Below are positions 11,602 through 21,863 of a stretch of 64,000 nt of DNA, piece after piece. The DNA comes from Plantago ovata (taxonomy: Eukaryota; Streptophyta; Magnoliopsida; Lamiales; Plantaginaceae), in the NCBI GenBank assembly GCA_028274465.1, contig CM051455.1, forward strand, positions 129,924,096 to 129,988,095. Reading direction: 5' to 3'. Each line of letters starts with the position of its first letter. Positions within the stretch are counted from its first letter, which is position 1. The notes below the pieces were generated by a model. That model was not told where the DNA came from and did no database searches. It saw nothing but the letters and a program-made list of their open reading frames with translations. Position numbers and translations under genes: made by a program.

Positions 11602-13547
11602 ATGGCTCCGGCAACAAAAAACACCGGAGTCACGGCCCCTCTTCTACCTGACCACGAAAGCCGCCCATCGAAACGATCTTCTGTCCCAGGAGCCGTGTTC
11701 AACGTGTCGACGAGCATCATTGGTGCAGGGATCATGTCGATACCGGCAACTCTAAAAGTGTTAGGAGTTGTTCCGGCTTTTTTGATGATTGTGTTGATAG
11801 CAATAGTGGTGGATATTTCAGTGGAGTTTATGTTGCGGTTTACGTATTCGGGTCAGTGTACAACTTATGCTGGACTTATGAGGGAGTCGTTCGGCCGGGT
11901 CGGGTCGGTTTCCGTTCAGATTTGTGTTATGATAACTAATCTTGGATGCCTTATTATGTACCTCATCATCATTGGTAAGAACTTGAAAATTGGTTTTTCT
12001 TTATATTTATTTTTGAGTTTTTTTTAAGTATGGTTATGACTTAAGACTTGTGAGCTTACTTTAGGTGTCGTTTGAGATTTGTTCATGTGTGAGAAATTTG
12101 TGTTATTAATGTTAAAATTATTGTAGATTGATTTCTAGACTTAGACATTTGTCTATATTTTGCAGCTAGATGAGTGGTAGAGATGGAATATACCTCTGAG
12201 GTAGATAGGATTAAAACAAAAAAACAAAAAAAAAAAAAAGAAAGAGAGAGAAACATGCTCTCGCTTTCGAATGTGATCTAGCTTTAGCTTCTGAGTAAAA
12301 CTGAAAAGTCAAAATTGGTAGCGAGCATTAAGATAGATTGGATAGTAAAACTGAAAAGTCAAAATGGGTAGCGAGCATTAAGATAGATTGGATAAACTTA
12401 TCGATGCATTTTAAGGGAATGATGGACCAATTCTAGTAAAAAAATATCATTATCTGTGAGGATCTTTCACCCAGTTTTCATGGTCCATATTGCATAAACA
12501 CTACTAGCTAGTAAACTTGATTTAGAATTGATCATTAACTTCTAAATGTATGTGCAGGGGATGTACTTTCTGGGACAGGAGCAGAACATTTTGGTGTTCT
12601 ACAAGAATGGTTTGGTGTCCATTGGTGGAATTTACGCCCGGTTGCAATCCTACTCATCGTCGTTTTTGTTATGCTTCCTCTTGTCTTGTTTCGCCGTGTA
12701 GGTATGCATCTAAATCCTGATTTTCTTGTGTCAACTTGGTGCATTTCAATATGTCTGATTGGCCTTGTGTGTTTATGGCAGAATCATTGTGGTTGAGTTC
12801 AGCAGTATCAGTTTTCCTAGCAGTTGTGTTTGTTGGCATATGTTCAGTCATGGCAATCACTGCACTCATTCAAGGAAAAACTAACACTCCAAGAATTCTA
12901 CCTCATTTGGACAATGGTGCTTCCTTCTTCAACCTCTTCACCGCCGTCCCAGTTATCGTGACTGCATTCACATTCCATTTCAACGGTACTAGCCACGAAC
13001 AAATACGCAACTTCCTTGTGTTTCTTTTTAAGTTTTACTCAATTTAAAGATTTGGGCTTATGCAATGGTTTTCTGTGCAGTTCATGCAATTGGAGTTGAG
13101 CTAGGGAAAGCTACAGACATGATTTCTGCAGTCAGAATCTCACTTGTACTATGTGCTGCCATCTATTTCGCCATTGGAATCTTCGGTTACCTTCTCTTCG
13201 GCGACTCAATCATGGACGATATACTTGTGAACTTCGACCAAAGCACCGGCTCAACCATAAGTTCTCTCCTCAATGACATAGTTCGTCTGAGTTATGCGCT
13301 CCACTTGATGCTCGTGTTTCCGCTCTTGAATTTCTCCCTGAGGTCTAACATAGACGAGTTTCTGTTCTCCAAGAAGCCCCTTTTGGCATCAGACAACCGA
13401 AGATTTGTTATCCTCACGCTCATTTTGTTGGCTCTTGCATACGTTTTAGCAATAGCGATTCCGAGCATTTGGTACTTGTTTCAGTTCATGGGATCAACTT
13501 CTGCTGTCTTCTTAGCCTTCATTTTTCCTGGTGCAATTGCCATAAGG

Positions 13548-13582
<35 letters not shown>

Positions 13583-13796
13583 ATATCCTCTGCCTTGCTT
13601 TCTAAAACAGTAGAATACTTGGAAGTTAAAGTCTGATTGGTTTTTGTTTGTTTGCTTATCCTTGGACAGAGATATACATGGAATATCTACACCAAAAGAC
13701 AAGATCATAGCAACAATCATGATATCTATGGCAGTAACCACAAGCATCATAGCCATTTCTACCAATGTATATAAGTTACTTGGACATACACTTTAG
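11602..13796 (+). CDS. AVT6-type amino-acid transporter, copy 2
   Basis: Predicted exons are 11602-11974, 12558-12701, 12782-12985, 13081-13546 and 13670-13796, giving 437 residues with consistent phases. Exons 3 and 4 have exactly the same lengths (204 and 466 nt) as in copy 1 at 2885-4854, showing common descent by tandem duplication. The core signature GAVFNVSTSIIGAGIMSIPA is followed by multiple hydrophobic helices, including one ending IGIFGYLLFGDSIMDDI. The expected role is transport of neutral or acidic amino acids across the vacuolar or ER membrane, inferred from the AVT6/SLC38 family. Intron 1 is longer than in copy 1 and contains a 50-bp tandem duplication. No disabling change is seen. 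Confidence 0.9.
12294..12393. repeat. Tandem duplication of 50 bp in an intron
   Basis: The unit starting AGTAAAACTGAAAAGTC at 12294 is repeated from 12344 with a single visible mismatch (aattgg versus aatggg). It lies wholly within intron 1 of the transporter gene, so it does not affect coding. Confidence 0.9.
13549..13581. repeat. (ATCT)n microsatellite
   Basis: About eight ATCT/TATC units immediately follow the donor site of intron 4 of the transporter gene. It is a likely length-polymorphic marker. Confidence 0.9.
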
Positions 13797-15135
13797 TTTT
13801 ACCTTATGTTCTCCTTGTAGATAGATGAGCTTGTATTATTGGTATATATTTTCATTAACAATCACCAGGAAACAGTGTCATTGAGTATTAGTAAAAGGGG
13901 TTTAGTAATGAATACATAATCAACTCCATGATAAATTCTTGCTTCGGATCTCTCTTCACCAAAACTTAGCATTGATGTTCCTACCACCGCCCTTGAAAAC
14001 TTCAAAAGAATGAGAAGAACAACTCCCAACGACATGCAAATCGCACATGTATTTAGCCTTGTTACCTGCCAAAAACACTTGAAGGAGACTTCTGGGGCAA
14101 AAAGAGTGAGACTTCTGCACGGTGTATAGAAGCTCACCTCTATCTAAGCTTTCTCCTTGGTGAACAACCCATTGTTGGTGTGAGAATAGTGTTGTCTATT
14201 GCATAATTTCCAAATATGAAGTCAAGTTAAAATACGAAGTGATGAATGAATGAATCAAGAAACAATGATCCTGTATCACTCACACTTCATGTATAACTGC
14301 TTAAGGGAAAGAAGTGAAGTCATTTACCTTTCTGCATATGCTGATGACTGGCAGCCCTAAAGATCAAGCATAGTCCTTTTCTTCTTCAACTCCCGAAAGG
14401 AAATTGGTGATCAGATGCATAATAGATAATTAGATATATACATTCTTATGTTACGTGTGTACTAAAACCAAAAAGTGATAAGAAAGATATATAGACAAAA
14501 GTCCGAAGATTTTGTAAGCACACCAAAAAGCATAACCCCTGTTCTGCTACATAAGAAAATATGGGACCACACTTACCGGGAAAAAAAATATTTGAGCTTA
14601 AATTATGAAATTGGAAATTTTATATTTTTATAATATAATTTTTAAAATTACTTTTTTAATATAAATTAGGATTCATTCGAAATAAAATAAAAATTATAAA
14701 AAGTGAATAAAATAAATGGGAAACTTATGAGCAAGTACTACGCAGCAAAGTTGAATCAAACTAGCTTGCATGAGATCAGCATTAACTTTGTTTTTCTCCC
14801 TAACTAATATCGCCATCCACTGTCTCTAACTCTTTTATCACTACACATTCACGGTTAAGCTCTCGTCTTACCATGAAGTCTTCACCGGCACTAACTCTTT
14901 TGTTTTTTTTTATCATTATCTAAAATAATTATTTTTAACGATAATAAGTAAAGACTCTTTGAATCATTAAAGAAACTCTTCCGGGTCAAATACAAATAAA
15001 GTAAATTTCTTGATTTCAAATCAGCCGGGCCCATTAGTAAGGTGTTTAACCCTTGTTTTATAAGTATTATCCTGATTTTCCTAAAAACCATATTTACTTG
15101 AGACGAAAGATTACTTTCCATCAATTTTGTAGTAC
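13797..15135. other. Intergenic DNA with unassigned relic and NAC-cluster upstream sequence
   Basis: A minus-strand open frame at 13862-14137 has a hydrophobic stretch (CMSLGVVLLILLKFSRAVV) but no family I recognise. Near 14335-14385, minus strand, there is an exon-like piece ending in a splice donor that resembles one at 22265-22312, suggesting a shared duplicated relic. From about 14980 the sequence becomes homologous to the region upstream of NAC copy C (19320 onward), including a GGCCCATTAGTAAGG block. Confidence 0.4.
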
Positions 15136-15143
15136 TATATATA
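15136..15143 (+). promoter_or_regulatory. TATA box of NAC copy A
   Basis: TATATATA lies about 180 bp before the start codon. The corresponding position upstream of copy C also has a TATA run, and the surrounding leader is conserved between the two copies. Confidence 0.5.
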
Positions 15144-15321
15144 TGTGTGGACATAACAGAGAGGTTGTCTTCTTGTTCAGTCATCATTAGTAAGGTTTAT
15201 TCATCAGTTGAGACGCCGTTTGTTCAATTCATCATATAGACTATATATAGTTACAAGATTGATAGAGAAGAAGAAGAGTTACGTACGTTCGAGGAGATCG
15301 ACAAGAAGAAGAAGAAGAAGA

Positions 15322-16092
15322 ATGTCGAATTTTATTGATACTCCTGGGTATAGGTTTGTTCCGTGGGATAAAGAGTTGATCCAATTGTTGAATCTTTACG
15401 TTGACAACAAGTCCAGAGGCGAGCCCTTCCCTGCTGAATATCCGATCCTGGAGAAGCAATTATACGGAGATAAACTCCCCTGGGAATTGTTCTCTGAAAC
15501 CGATCCATGGCAGTATACCAACGACGACAAGAAGAAGGTCATCTATGCTTTCTGCCACTTAACATCTCTCGGTAAGAGACGAAAGTCAAGAACCGCTGGA
15601 TGTGGATTCTGGGATGGTATGACCAAGACGACTTATATCAAGAATTCAAGAAGCAGGGAAACCATTGGCCAGAAGAGGAGTTTTACCTTCAAGACTAAGG
15701 ATGGAAAGCTGGAGGCTAACATGGGAGGAAAGTGGATTGTTCATGAGTTCTCCATCGATCACACCGATGTTGTTTTATGTGAGATTACTTGCACCACCAC
15801 CAATGACAACTTTGTTGTTGTTGTTGATGATCATGATCAGAGTTTGTTGGTCGCCAATCCTATTCCTGATGATGGTGCTAGAGAAAGGAAATATGTTGAA
15901 ACGACGACTTTGGATTATTTTGGTGATGATTCTGCAGTTGCTGTTGTGAGAAAGAGGCAGAACTGTACTAAAGAACAACAAGTTTTGATGACGCCAGCAG
16001 AATCAACCGGACAAGTTGTTATTGACGACCCAAATTTGCAGATATGGCCTCAACATCAGTACTATTTCCTGAGGATCACGATTATGGTTTAG
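15322..16092 (+). CDS. NAC-domain protein, copy A (altered C-terminus)
   Basis: A single-exon frame of 256 residues. The NAC fold is divergent: subdomain A reads PGYRFVPWDKELIQLLN, and the DNA-contact region includes FCHLTSLGKRRKSRTAGCGF and IGQKRSFTFKTKDGKLEAN. NAC proteins are plant nuclear transcription factors; DNA binding here is inferred. The ATG at 15322 (MSNF) matches the start of copy C, so I prefer it to in-frame near-cognate codons further upstream. Compared with copy C, a deletion joins the codons for NLQIW directly to sequence encoding SVLFP, but out of frame, giving the end YYFLRITIMV. The ancestral acidic tail (PSYITADS ... WKELLDELLKD) persists out of frame down to 16223. It may be a functional variant or an early pseudogene. 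Confidence 0.75.
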   Translation: MSNFIDTPGYRFVPWDKELIQLLNLYVDNKSRGEPFPAEYPILEKQLYGDKLPWELFSETDPWQYTNDDKKKVIYAFCHLTSLGKRRKSRTAGCGFWDGMTKTTYIKNSRSRETIGQKRSFTFKTKDGKLEANMGGKWIVHEFSIDHTDVVLCEITCTTTNDNFVVVVDDHDQSLLVANPIPDDGARERKYVETTTLDYFGDDSAVAVVRKRQNCTKEQQVLMTPAESTGQVVIDDPNLQIWPQHQYYFLRITIMV

Positions 16093-16454
16093 AGAATAGT
16101 GGAGGCGTTGGTTTGAAGATAGCATCATCAACAATTGAAGAGCAGATGCCAAGCTATATAACTGCTGATTCCTTAAGTGATCAACAGTGGAAAGAGTTGT
16201 TGGATGAATTACTCAAAGATTAAATTCTCCCTCTTGCTCTAATTTACTATGTAATGTTGTACACACATTAGTATTGTTTTGTTGAATGAAGTCGATTTAT
16301 GTTATGTCATGACTCATGAGTTTGAGTTTACTGAGTAGTATTCTTGGTCTTTTTAGAAGCAGCTAACATTTGTTGAAGAAGAAACAGGGAAGCAATTAAT
16401 CTCCATCTTTTAACAAATTACATGATAAATACTTCTTTTTAAAAAAAAAAAAAC

Positions 16455-18342
16455 AACTGGTGAATAGTGATACAAATTGTTGAACTAGAGAAGTGGCACA
16501 CCATTGAGGGGAGAATCTTTAAACAAAAATCGAAGATTGACTGGCTCAAGTTGGGTGATGGCAACACAGCTTTCTTCCATGTTGTTGCGCGAGAAAAGAA
16601 CAAAACAATTGGGATTCGTTCACTCATAATGCAGGATGGAACTAAAGTTTTCTCCCATGATGAACTCGAGGCTGAAATTCTCTCTTTCTATGAAAAGCTC
16701 GTTGGGCAAGCAGCACAACGCATAACTACAGTAGATGTTACCGCATTAAGAGGAGGCCCACATTTATCACGTGCTGAACCGGAACATCTAATCCAGGAGG
16801 TTACTGATGATGAAATACTGGAAGCTCTAAAAGGCATTGACAATAATAAAGCTCCGGGCATAGATGGTTACAATTCTAAATTCTTCAAGTCTACTTGGCC
16901 ACTCATTAAAACTGATGTTGTGGATGTTGTACTTGAATTTTTCCAGAAAGGGGAACTTTATTCGGCGTGGAACTGTACTCTTGTTACCTTGATTCCAAAA
17001 ATCGCAGGGGCTAAAACTGTGAAGGATATGCGACCGATATCTTGCTGCACGACACTGTTCAAAATTATCTCAAAAATCCTAACCAACCGTTTGGGGAGAG
17101 TCGTCAATGCAGTTATCAGCGACAACCAGTCTGCTTTTGTACCTGGGCGTAACATACACGATAATATTCTTATGGCTCAGGAGCTGGTGAAAGGGTACAA
17201 CAGACAAGGCATATCCCCGCGATGTATGGTCCAGATGGATATGCAAAAAGCCTATGACACAGTTGAATGGTCTGCGCTAGTGGGGATTTAAAAGGAGTTG
17301 GGTTTCCCATTCCAATTTGTACAGTGGATTATGCTTTGTGTCTTGACAGTGTCCTACAGATATTCTATCAATGGTGTCCCATCTAGATTACTGAAGGCCA
17401 AAAGGGGTTTACGGCAAGGGGACCCAATCTCGCCACTACTCTTTGTTATGATCATGGAGTATTTACACAGCTGTTTACAACAGTTAGAAGGCAAAGCGGA
17501 CTTCACTTTCCATCCTAAGTGTGAAAGGCTAAAAATTGTTAACTTGTGCTTTGTTGATGATCTTATGGTTTTCATAAGGGGCGATCTTGGGTCTGTCGAC
17601 CTCCTCATGCAACAATTTGATAAATTCTCGAGCTCAACAGGGCTTAAAGCCAACCGGGGGAAATGTCGTGTCTTATTTGGTGGAGTGCATGCTATGGAAC
17701 ATGATTGTATACTGCAACGTACTGGATTTGTAAGGGGGGAACTACCGGTGAAGTATCTCGGTGTTCCACTTTCATCCAGTAAACTTACGGTAAATCAATG
17801 TCAACCACTAATTAACAAGATACTGAGTAGAATTCGTCACTGGACTTCCAAGCTACTGAGCTATGCTGGTCGCCACCAACTAATTAAGAGTGTGATATTT
17901 TCTATGACGAACTACTCGCTTCAGGTTTTCCCACTCCCGAAACAGGTGATATATCATGTGGAGATTATTTGCAGGGTGTTTTTGTGGAGTGGAAAGGAGA
18001 ATCAATCCCGTAAGGCACTTGTGGCATGGGACAAAATCTGTGATCCCAAAAGCTGTGGGGGACTTAACATTATTTCCCTGGAGTAATGGAGTCAAGCACT
18101 ACTTGCAAAAATACTATGGAATATTCATAACAAAAGCGACAAGCTCTGGGTTAAGTGGATCCATGCGTATTACCTGCGGAACGCCGCCATACAGGAATTA
18201 CCCACTATGTCTTATTGCTCCTAGACTTTTAAACAAATTCTTAAGAGTCGCCAGAGGATCTACGCATTACAAGAATGGTCAGAATGCCTTGTGAAGGGGC
18301 AATATGTGGTCAAGGAAATATATAAGGGGTTGCGTGGTGAAA
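16455..18342 (+). mobile_element. LINE (L1-type) ORF2 fragment carrying the RT domain
   Basis: One reading frame from 16467 to 18342 encodes a plant LINE reverse transcriptase interrupted by three stop codons only (TAA 17289, TAA 18084, TAG 18222), with no frameshift. Visible motifs are IDNNKAPGIDGYNSKFF, TLIPKI, the palm aspartate in [27 protein letters not shown], and the catalytic box FVDDLMVF (usually FADD). It then runs through VKYLGVPLSSSKLT and WSGKENQ into the start of the zf-RVT region (IYKGLRGEK). The endonuclease domain at the 5' end and the 3' end are both missing. A short poly(A) lies just before the left border (16441-16453). At the right border it runs directly and in frame into a partial NAC copy. 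No target duplication was found. Confidence 0.88.
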
Positions 18343-19022
18343 AGGTCAAGAATTCAAGAAGCAGGGAAACCATTGGTCAGAAGAGTAGTTTTACCTTCAA
18401 GACTAAAGATGGAAAGCTAGAGGCCAACATGGGAGGAAAGTGGATTGTTCATGAGTTCTCCATCGATCATACCGATGCTGTTTTATGTGAGATTACTTGC
18501 ACCACCACCACCAATGACAACGTTGTTGTTGTTGATGATCATCAGAGCAATCCTACTCCTGATGGTGGTAGGAAAAGGAAATCTGTTGAGACGACGACTT
18601 TGGATTATTTAGATGATGATGAGTCTGCAGCAGGTGTTGTGAGAAAGAGTCAGAATTGTACTCAAGAAGAACAAGTTTTGATGACGACACCAGATCAATC
18701 AACCGGACAAGTTGTTATTGAGGACCCAAATTTGCAGATGTGGGCTCAATTTTTATTTGGGTGTGAAGATCCACTTACGCAAGAGCTTCTCAATAATGGT
18801 AATATTGGAGCGTTGGTCGAAGGCAATGATTATAGTTTGAAGATGCCTCTAGATCCTTCACAAACAAACTCAAGTGCATTCGTCAGCGACAATTGTCTTG
18901 TCCAGAATCAAGAAACACCGTGATCATCCCCAACATCAGTACTATTTCCTGATCAGGATAATAATAATTATGGTTTAAAGAAGAATAGTAATACTGGAGC
19001 TGCCGTTGGTTTGAACATAGCC
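18343..19022 (+). pseudogene. NAC-domain copy B, truncated at both ends and fused to LINE sequence
   Basis: This copy begins abruptly inside the NAC domain (KNSRSRETIGQK) and matches copies A and C through GKWIVHEFSIDHTD and the acidic C-terminal region. The first roughly 105 residues present in A and C are missing. An in-frame TGA at 18921-18923 falls within the segment reading QNQETP-stop-SSPTSVLFP, and homology continues to about 19022, where the tail is lost. Upstream, the frame is open back through the junction into the LINE to 18225, so a 210-codon chimeric frame starting at a GTG (18291) exists. Without a promoter or an ATG start I regard it as a relic. Confidence 0.8.
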
Positions 19023-19120
19023 TTACTTTCCAAAATTTACCGTTCATAATAGAATAAACACTTATAAAATAAATTTAACATAATTAAGAAAAGGCTTCGT
19101 AGCGTGTGAGGCATATCTAG

Positions 19121-19257
19121 TTAGTGATAAAAGAAAGAAGTGATGCATAAATAAATAATAAGAAAAATGACAAAAACAATAACAATGTTTCAACCAAAAT
19201 TATGTTGAATACAAATTTCCATTCCGTGTAAGTTCATGTAAGTTGTTGTACAAGCAA
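19121..19257. repeat. Dispersed duplicate of sequence near 22389
   Basis: About 130 bp starting TTAGTGATAA and containing CAATGTTTCAACCAAAATTA is closely matched, in the same orientation, at 22389-22514, just beyond the stop of the RBBP6-like gene. It marks a local duplication joining the NAC cluster and its right flank. Confidence 0.8.
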
Positions 19258-19434
19258 ATAAAAGAAATAACTATTTTAACGGTAATTAAAGTCTCTTCGA
19301 ATCATTAAATAACTCTAATGCGATCTTCGGAGTCAAAATACAAATAAAGAAGTAAATTTCTTGATTTCAAATTAACCCGGCCCATTAGTAAGGCGTTTAC
19401 TTGAGGCTAAAGATTATTTCCTAATTTATACTAG

Positions 19435-19444
19435 TATATATATA
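19435..19444 (+). promoter_or_regulatory. TATA box of NAC copy C
   Basis: TATATATATA lies about 140 bp before the ATG, followed by a leader homologous to that of copy A (the GTAAGGTTTATT block). The shared upstream sequence shows that the copies arose by DNA duplication and not by reverse transcription. Confidence 0.5.
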
Positions 19445-19581
19445 ACAGAGCGAGGTTGATCTTCTTCTTCTTCTTCAGTCATTATTAGTAGTAAGGTTTA
19501 TTGAGTTGAGTCGACCGCCGTTTGTTCGTTTTTCATCATATAGTTATAGACAAGAAGAAGACGAGGAGATCGACAACAAGA

Positions 19582-20826
19582 ATGTCGAATTTTGTTCTTC
19601 CTCTTGGGTATAGGTTTGTTCCATGGGACCAACTCTTGATCCAACTCTTGAATCTTTTTCTTGACAACAAGTCCAAAGGCGAGCCCTTCCCTGCTGAATA
19701 TCCAATCCTGGAGAAGCAATTATTCGGAGATAAACACCCCTGGGACTTGTTCTCTCAAACCGATCCATGGCAACATACCGACGACAAGAAGAAGACCATC
19801 TATGCTTTCTGCCACTTAGCTTCTCTCGGTAAGAGACGAAACTCGAGAACCGCTGGATCTGGATTCTGGGATGGTAAGACCAAGACGGTTTGTATCAAGA
19901 ATTCAACAAGGGAAACCATTGGTTACAAGAGGAGTTTCACCTTCAAGACTAAAGATGGAAAGCTGGAGGCGAACATGGGAAAGTGGATTATTCATGAGTT
20001 CTCCGTCGTCGGTCACAGCGACGTTGTTTTATGTGAGATTACCTGCACCACCACCAATGACAACGTTGTTGTTGTTGATGATCATGATCAGAGTTTGTTG
20101 GCTGTCAATCCTATTCCTGATGGTGGTGGTAGAAAAAGGAAATCTGTCGAGACGGCTTTGGATTTCAATGATTCTGCAGACGTTGTGAGCAAGAGGCAGA
20201 ACTGTACTCAAGAACATGTCGACGATCAACAAGTTTTGATGACGCCAGATCAATCAACCAGACAAGTTGTTATTACCCCAAATCTGCAGACATGGGTTCA
20301 ATCGCCGTGTCAAGATCCATGTACGCAAGAGCTTCTTAATTATGGTAATATTGAAGCGTTGTTCGGCAATGATTATAATTTGGAGATGCCACCACAATCC
20401 CAGCCATGGTTCAGTAATCAAGTGTACGAGGATGCATTCGTCAGCGACAATTGTTACAAGCAGGATCCTCCTCATGCTGTCCAGAATCAAGAAACTCCGT
20501 CATCCCCAACATCAGTACTATTTCTCAATTATGGTATAAATATTGGAGGAGGCAATGATTATAGTTTGAAGGATCCTTCAGAAACAAATTCGGGGGCATT
20601 CGTCAGCGACAATTGTTACAAGCAGGATCCTCCTTCTGTCCAGAATCAAGAAACTCCGTCATCCCCAACATCAGTACTATTTCCTGATCAGGATAATTAT
20701 GGTGGAGGCGTTCGTTTGAAGATCGCATCATCAACATTTGAAGACCAGATGCCAAGCTATATAACTGCTGATTCATGTAGCGATCAAGTGTGGAAGGAGT
20801 TGTTGGATGAATTACTCAAAGATTAA
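19582..20826 (+). CDS. NAC-domain protein, copy C (full length)
   Basis: A single-exon frame of 414 residues. The N-terminal half is the divergent NAC domain: GYRFVPWDQLLIQLLNLFLD, FCHLASLGKRRNSRTAGSGF, then IGYKRSFTFKTKDGKLEAN and WIIHEFSV. The C-terminal half is Asn/Gln/Ser-rich and acidic, ending PSYITADSCSDQVWKELLDE, consistent with an activation region. It is inferred to be a nuclear transcription factor. Typical NAC genes have introns in the domain; none is seen here or in the sister copies. The ATG at 19582 is in a context shared with copy A. A direct duplication of 54 codons occurs inside the C-terminal half (units from 20434 and 20596). This is the only copy with an intact domain and tail. 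Confidence 0.85.
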   Translation: MSNFVLPLGYRFVPWDQLLIQLLNLFLDNKSKGEPFPAEYPILEKQLFGDKHPWDLFSQTDPWQHTDDKKKTIYAFCHLASLGKRRNSRTAGSGFWDGKTKTVCIKNSTRETIGYKRSFTFKTKDGKLEANMGKWIIHEFSVVGHSDVVLCEITCTTTNDNVVVVDDHDQSLLAVNPIPDGGGRKRKSVETALDFNDSADVVSKRQNCTQEHVDDQQVLMTPDQSTRQVVITPNLQTWVQSPCQDPCTQELLNYGNIEALFGNDYNLEMPPQSQPWFSNQVYEDAFVSDNCYKQDPPHAVQNQETPSSPTSVLFLNYGINIGGGNDYSLKDPSETNSGAFVSDNCYKQDPPSVQNQETPSSPTSVLFPDQDNYGGGVRLKIASSTFEDQMPSYITADSCSDQVWKELLDELLKD

Positions 20827-21039
20827 ATTGTACGTCTAGCTGCATGCATGATAGCTAGCTAGTAGCCTATCTCCTCTAATTTACTATGTAATGTTGTGCA
20901 AACATTATTTTGTTGAATGAAGTCGATTAATGTTATGTAATGAAATTTCCGATTATGGATAGACAGAAATAATACGTACCAATTGAAAAGTGGTATAAGG
21001 CTCAATATAGTGTATACCACATTACAAACCCCATTGCAT

Positions 21040-21863
21040 ACGTTGCTCCACGAATGGCATCTCTGTTAGGACCACATGGCCTTTTTGAGGTTAGCATATC
21101 ATATGATGTATCTAGCTGTTCCAAAGGTACAGTAGCTATGTTAATGACACAACCATAGATTGCAACTTGAGGAAACCTAAAAGTTTATGTTGCATAAGCT
21201 CTATCAAGGGAACTTGTTTACACAAGTGACTTCAGTGGGTATATCAATAAACTTTCAAGAAATAGGGGAGGACTAAATGAAATTGCTTAATAGTCAGCAA
21301 CTTTAGTTTCCACTATGATGGAAGTAAGAATTTAGACAGCCGGGTAAATAGGAGAGGCATCTTACGTCGTTGTTGGAGAACCAGAACATGTAAGCAATTG
21401 CAACAGCCGGTGCTCTTCCCAAACCAGCCGTACAATGAACATACACTCTTCAGAAACCGCCCATTCCAGTGAGGATACAGCTTTTGGTAGACCATTCCTC
21501 AAGGAATCTGGGTCGAAATCTCTTGCCTGCAAATAGGATATTATCAGTTGGCTATCGATATCTAGATGTTGGTACCCATATTGAAGAAAATTGTGATCAT
21601 TTAGGAAATGCAGACATTTTACGTTTAACAAAGTGCCATAAAGTTGGAATGAACAGAACTAGCTTACACATGTGACGGATTCCAAGCTGTTTAGTTCTGT
21701 CTATAATTGATTGTAGATCTATTCCCCAGTAATCAACATCTTTGTCCTGCTGCAAGTTGAGAATGTAGGCGACATTCTGTTCCTGTTTAAGATGATCGAT
21801 GTCTTCTACTTTCTGAGGTTGCGAGCCAACTATTTGATCATCAGTTATCAATGTGTAGTTCAT
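21040..21863 (-). pseudogene. LSF2: LSF2-like phosphoglucan phosphatase pseudogene
   Basis: Three exon-like blocks are readable on the minus strand. Block 21863-21668 starts MNYTLITDDQIVGSQPQKVE; block 21532-21364 encodes ARDFDPDSLRNGLPKAVSSL and the phosphatase loop [10 protein letters not shown]; block 21115-21040 encodes LDTSYDMLTSKRPCGPN and AIRGATY. These match LIKE SEX FOUR 2, a plastid dual-specificity phosphatase that removes phosphate from starch glucans. The middle block is frameshifted between AVSE and VYVHC where about two residues are lost, the residues expected between RHM and ARDFD are missing, no acceptor precedes the first block, and the transit peptide and last exon (DPWKEPFE region) are absent. 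It lies tail to tail with NAC copy C. Confidence 0.82.

Noticed and set aside
13862-14137. Minus-strand 91-codon frame with a hydrophobic stretch
   Set aside because: No family recognised, no conserved partner copy, no clear splice sites. It is kept only as part of an intergenic description.
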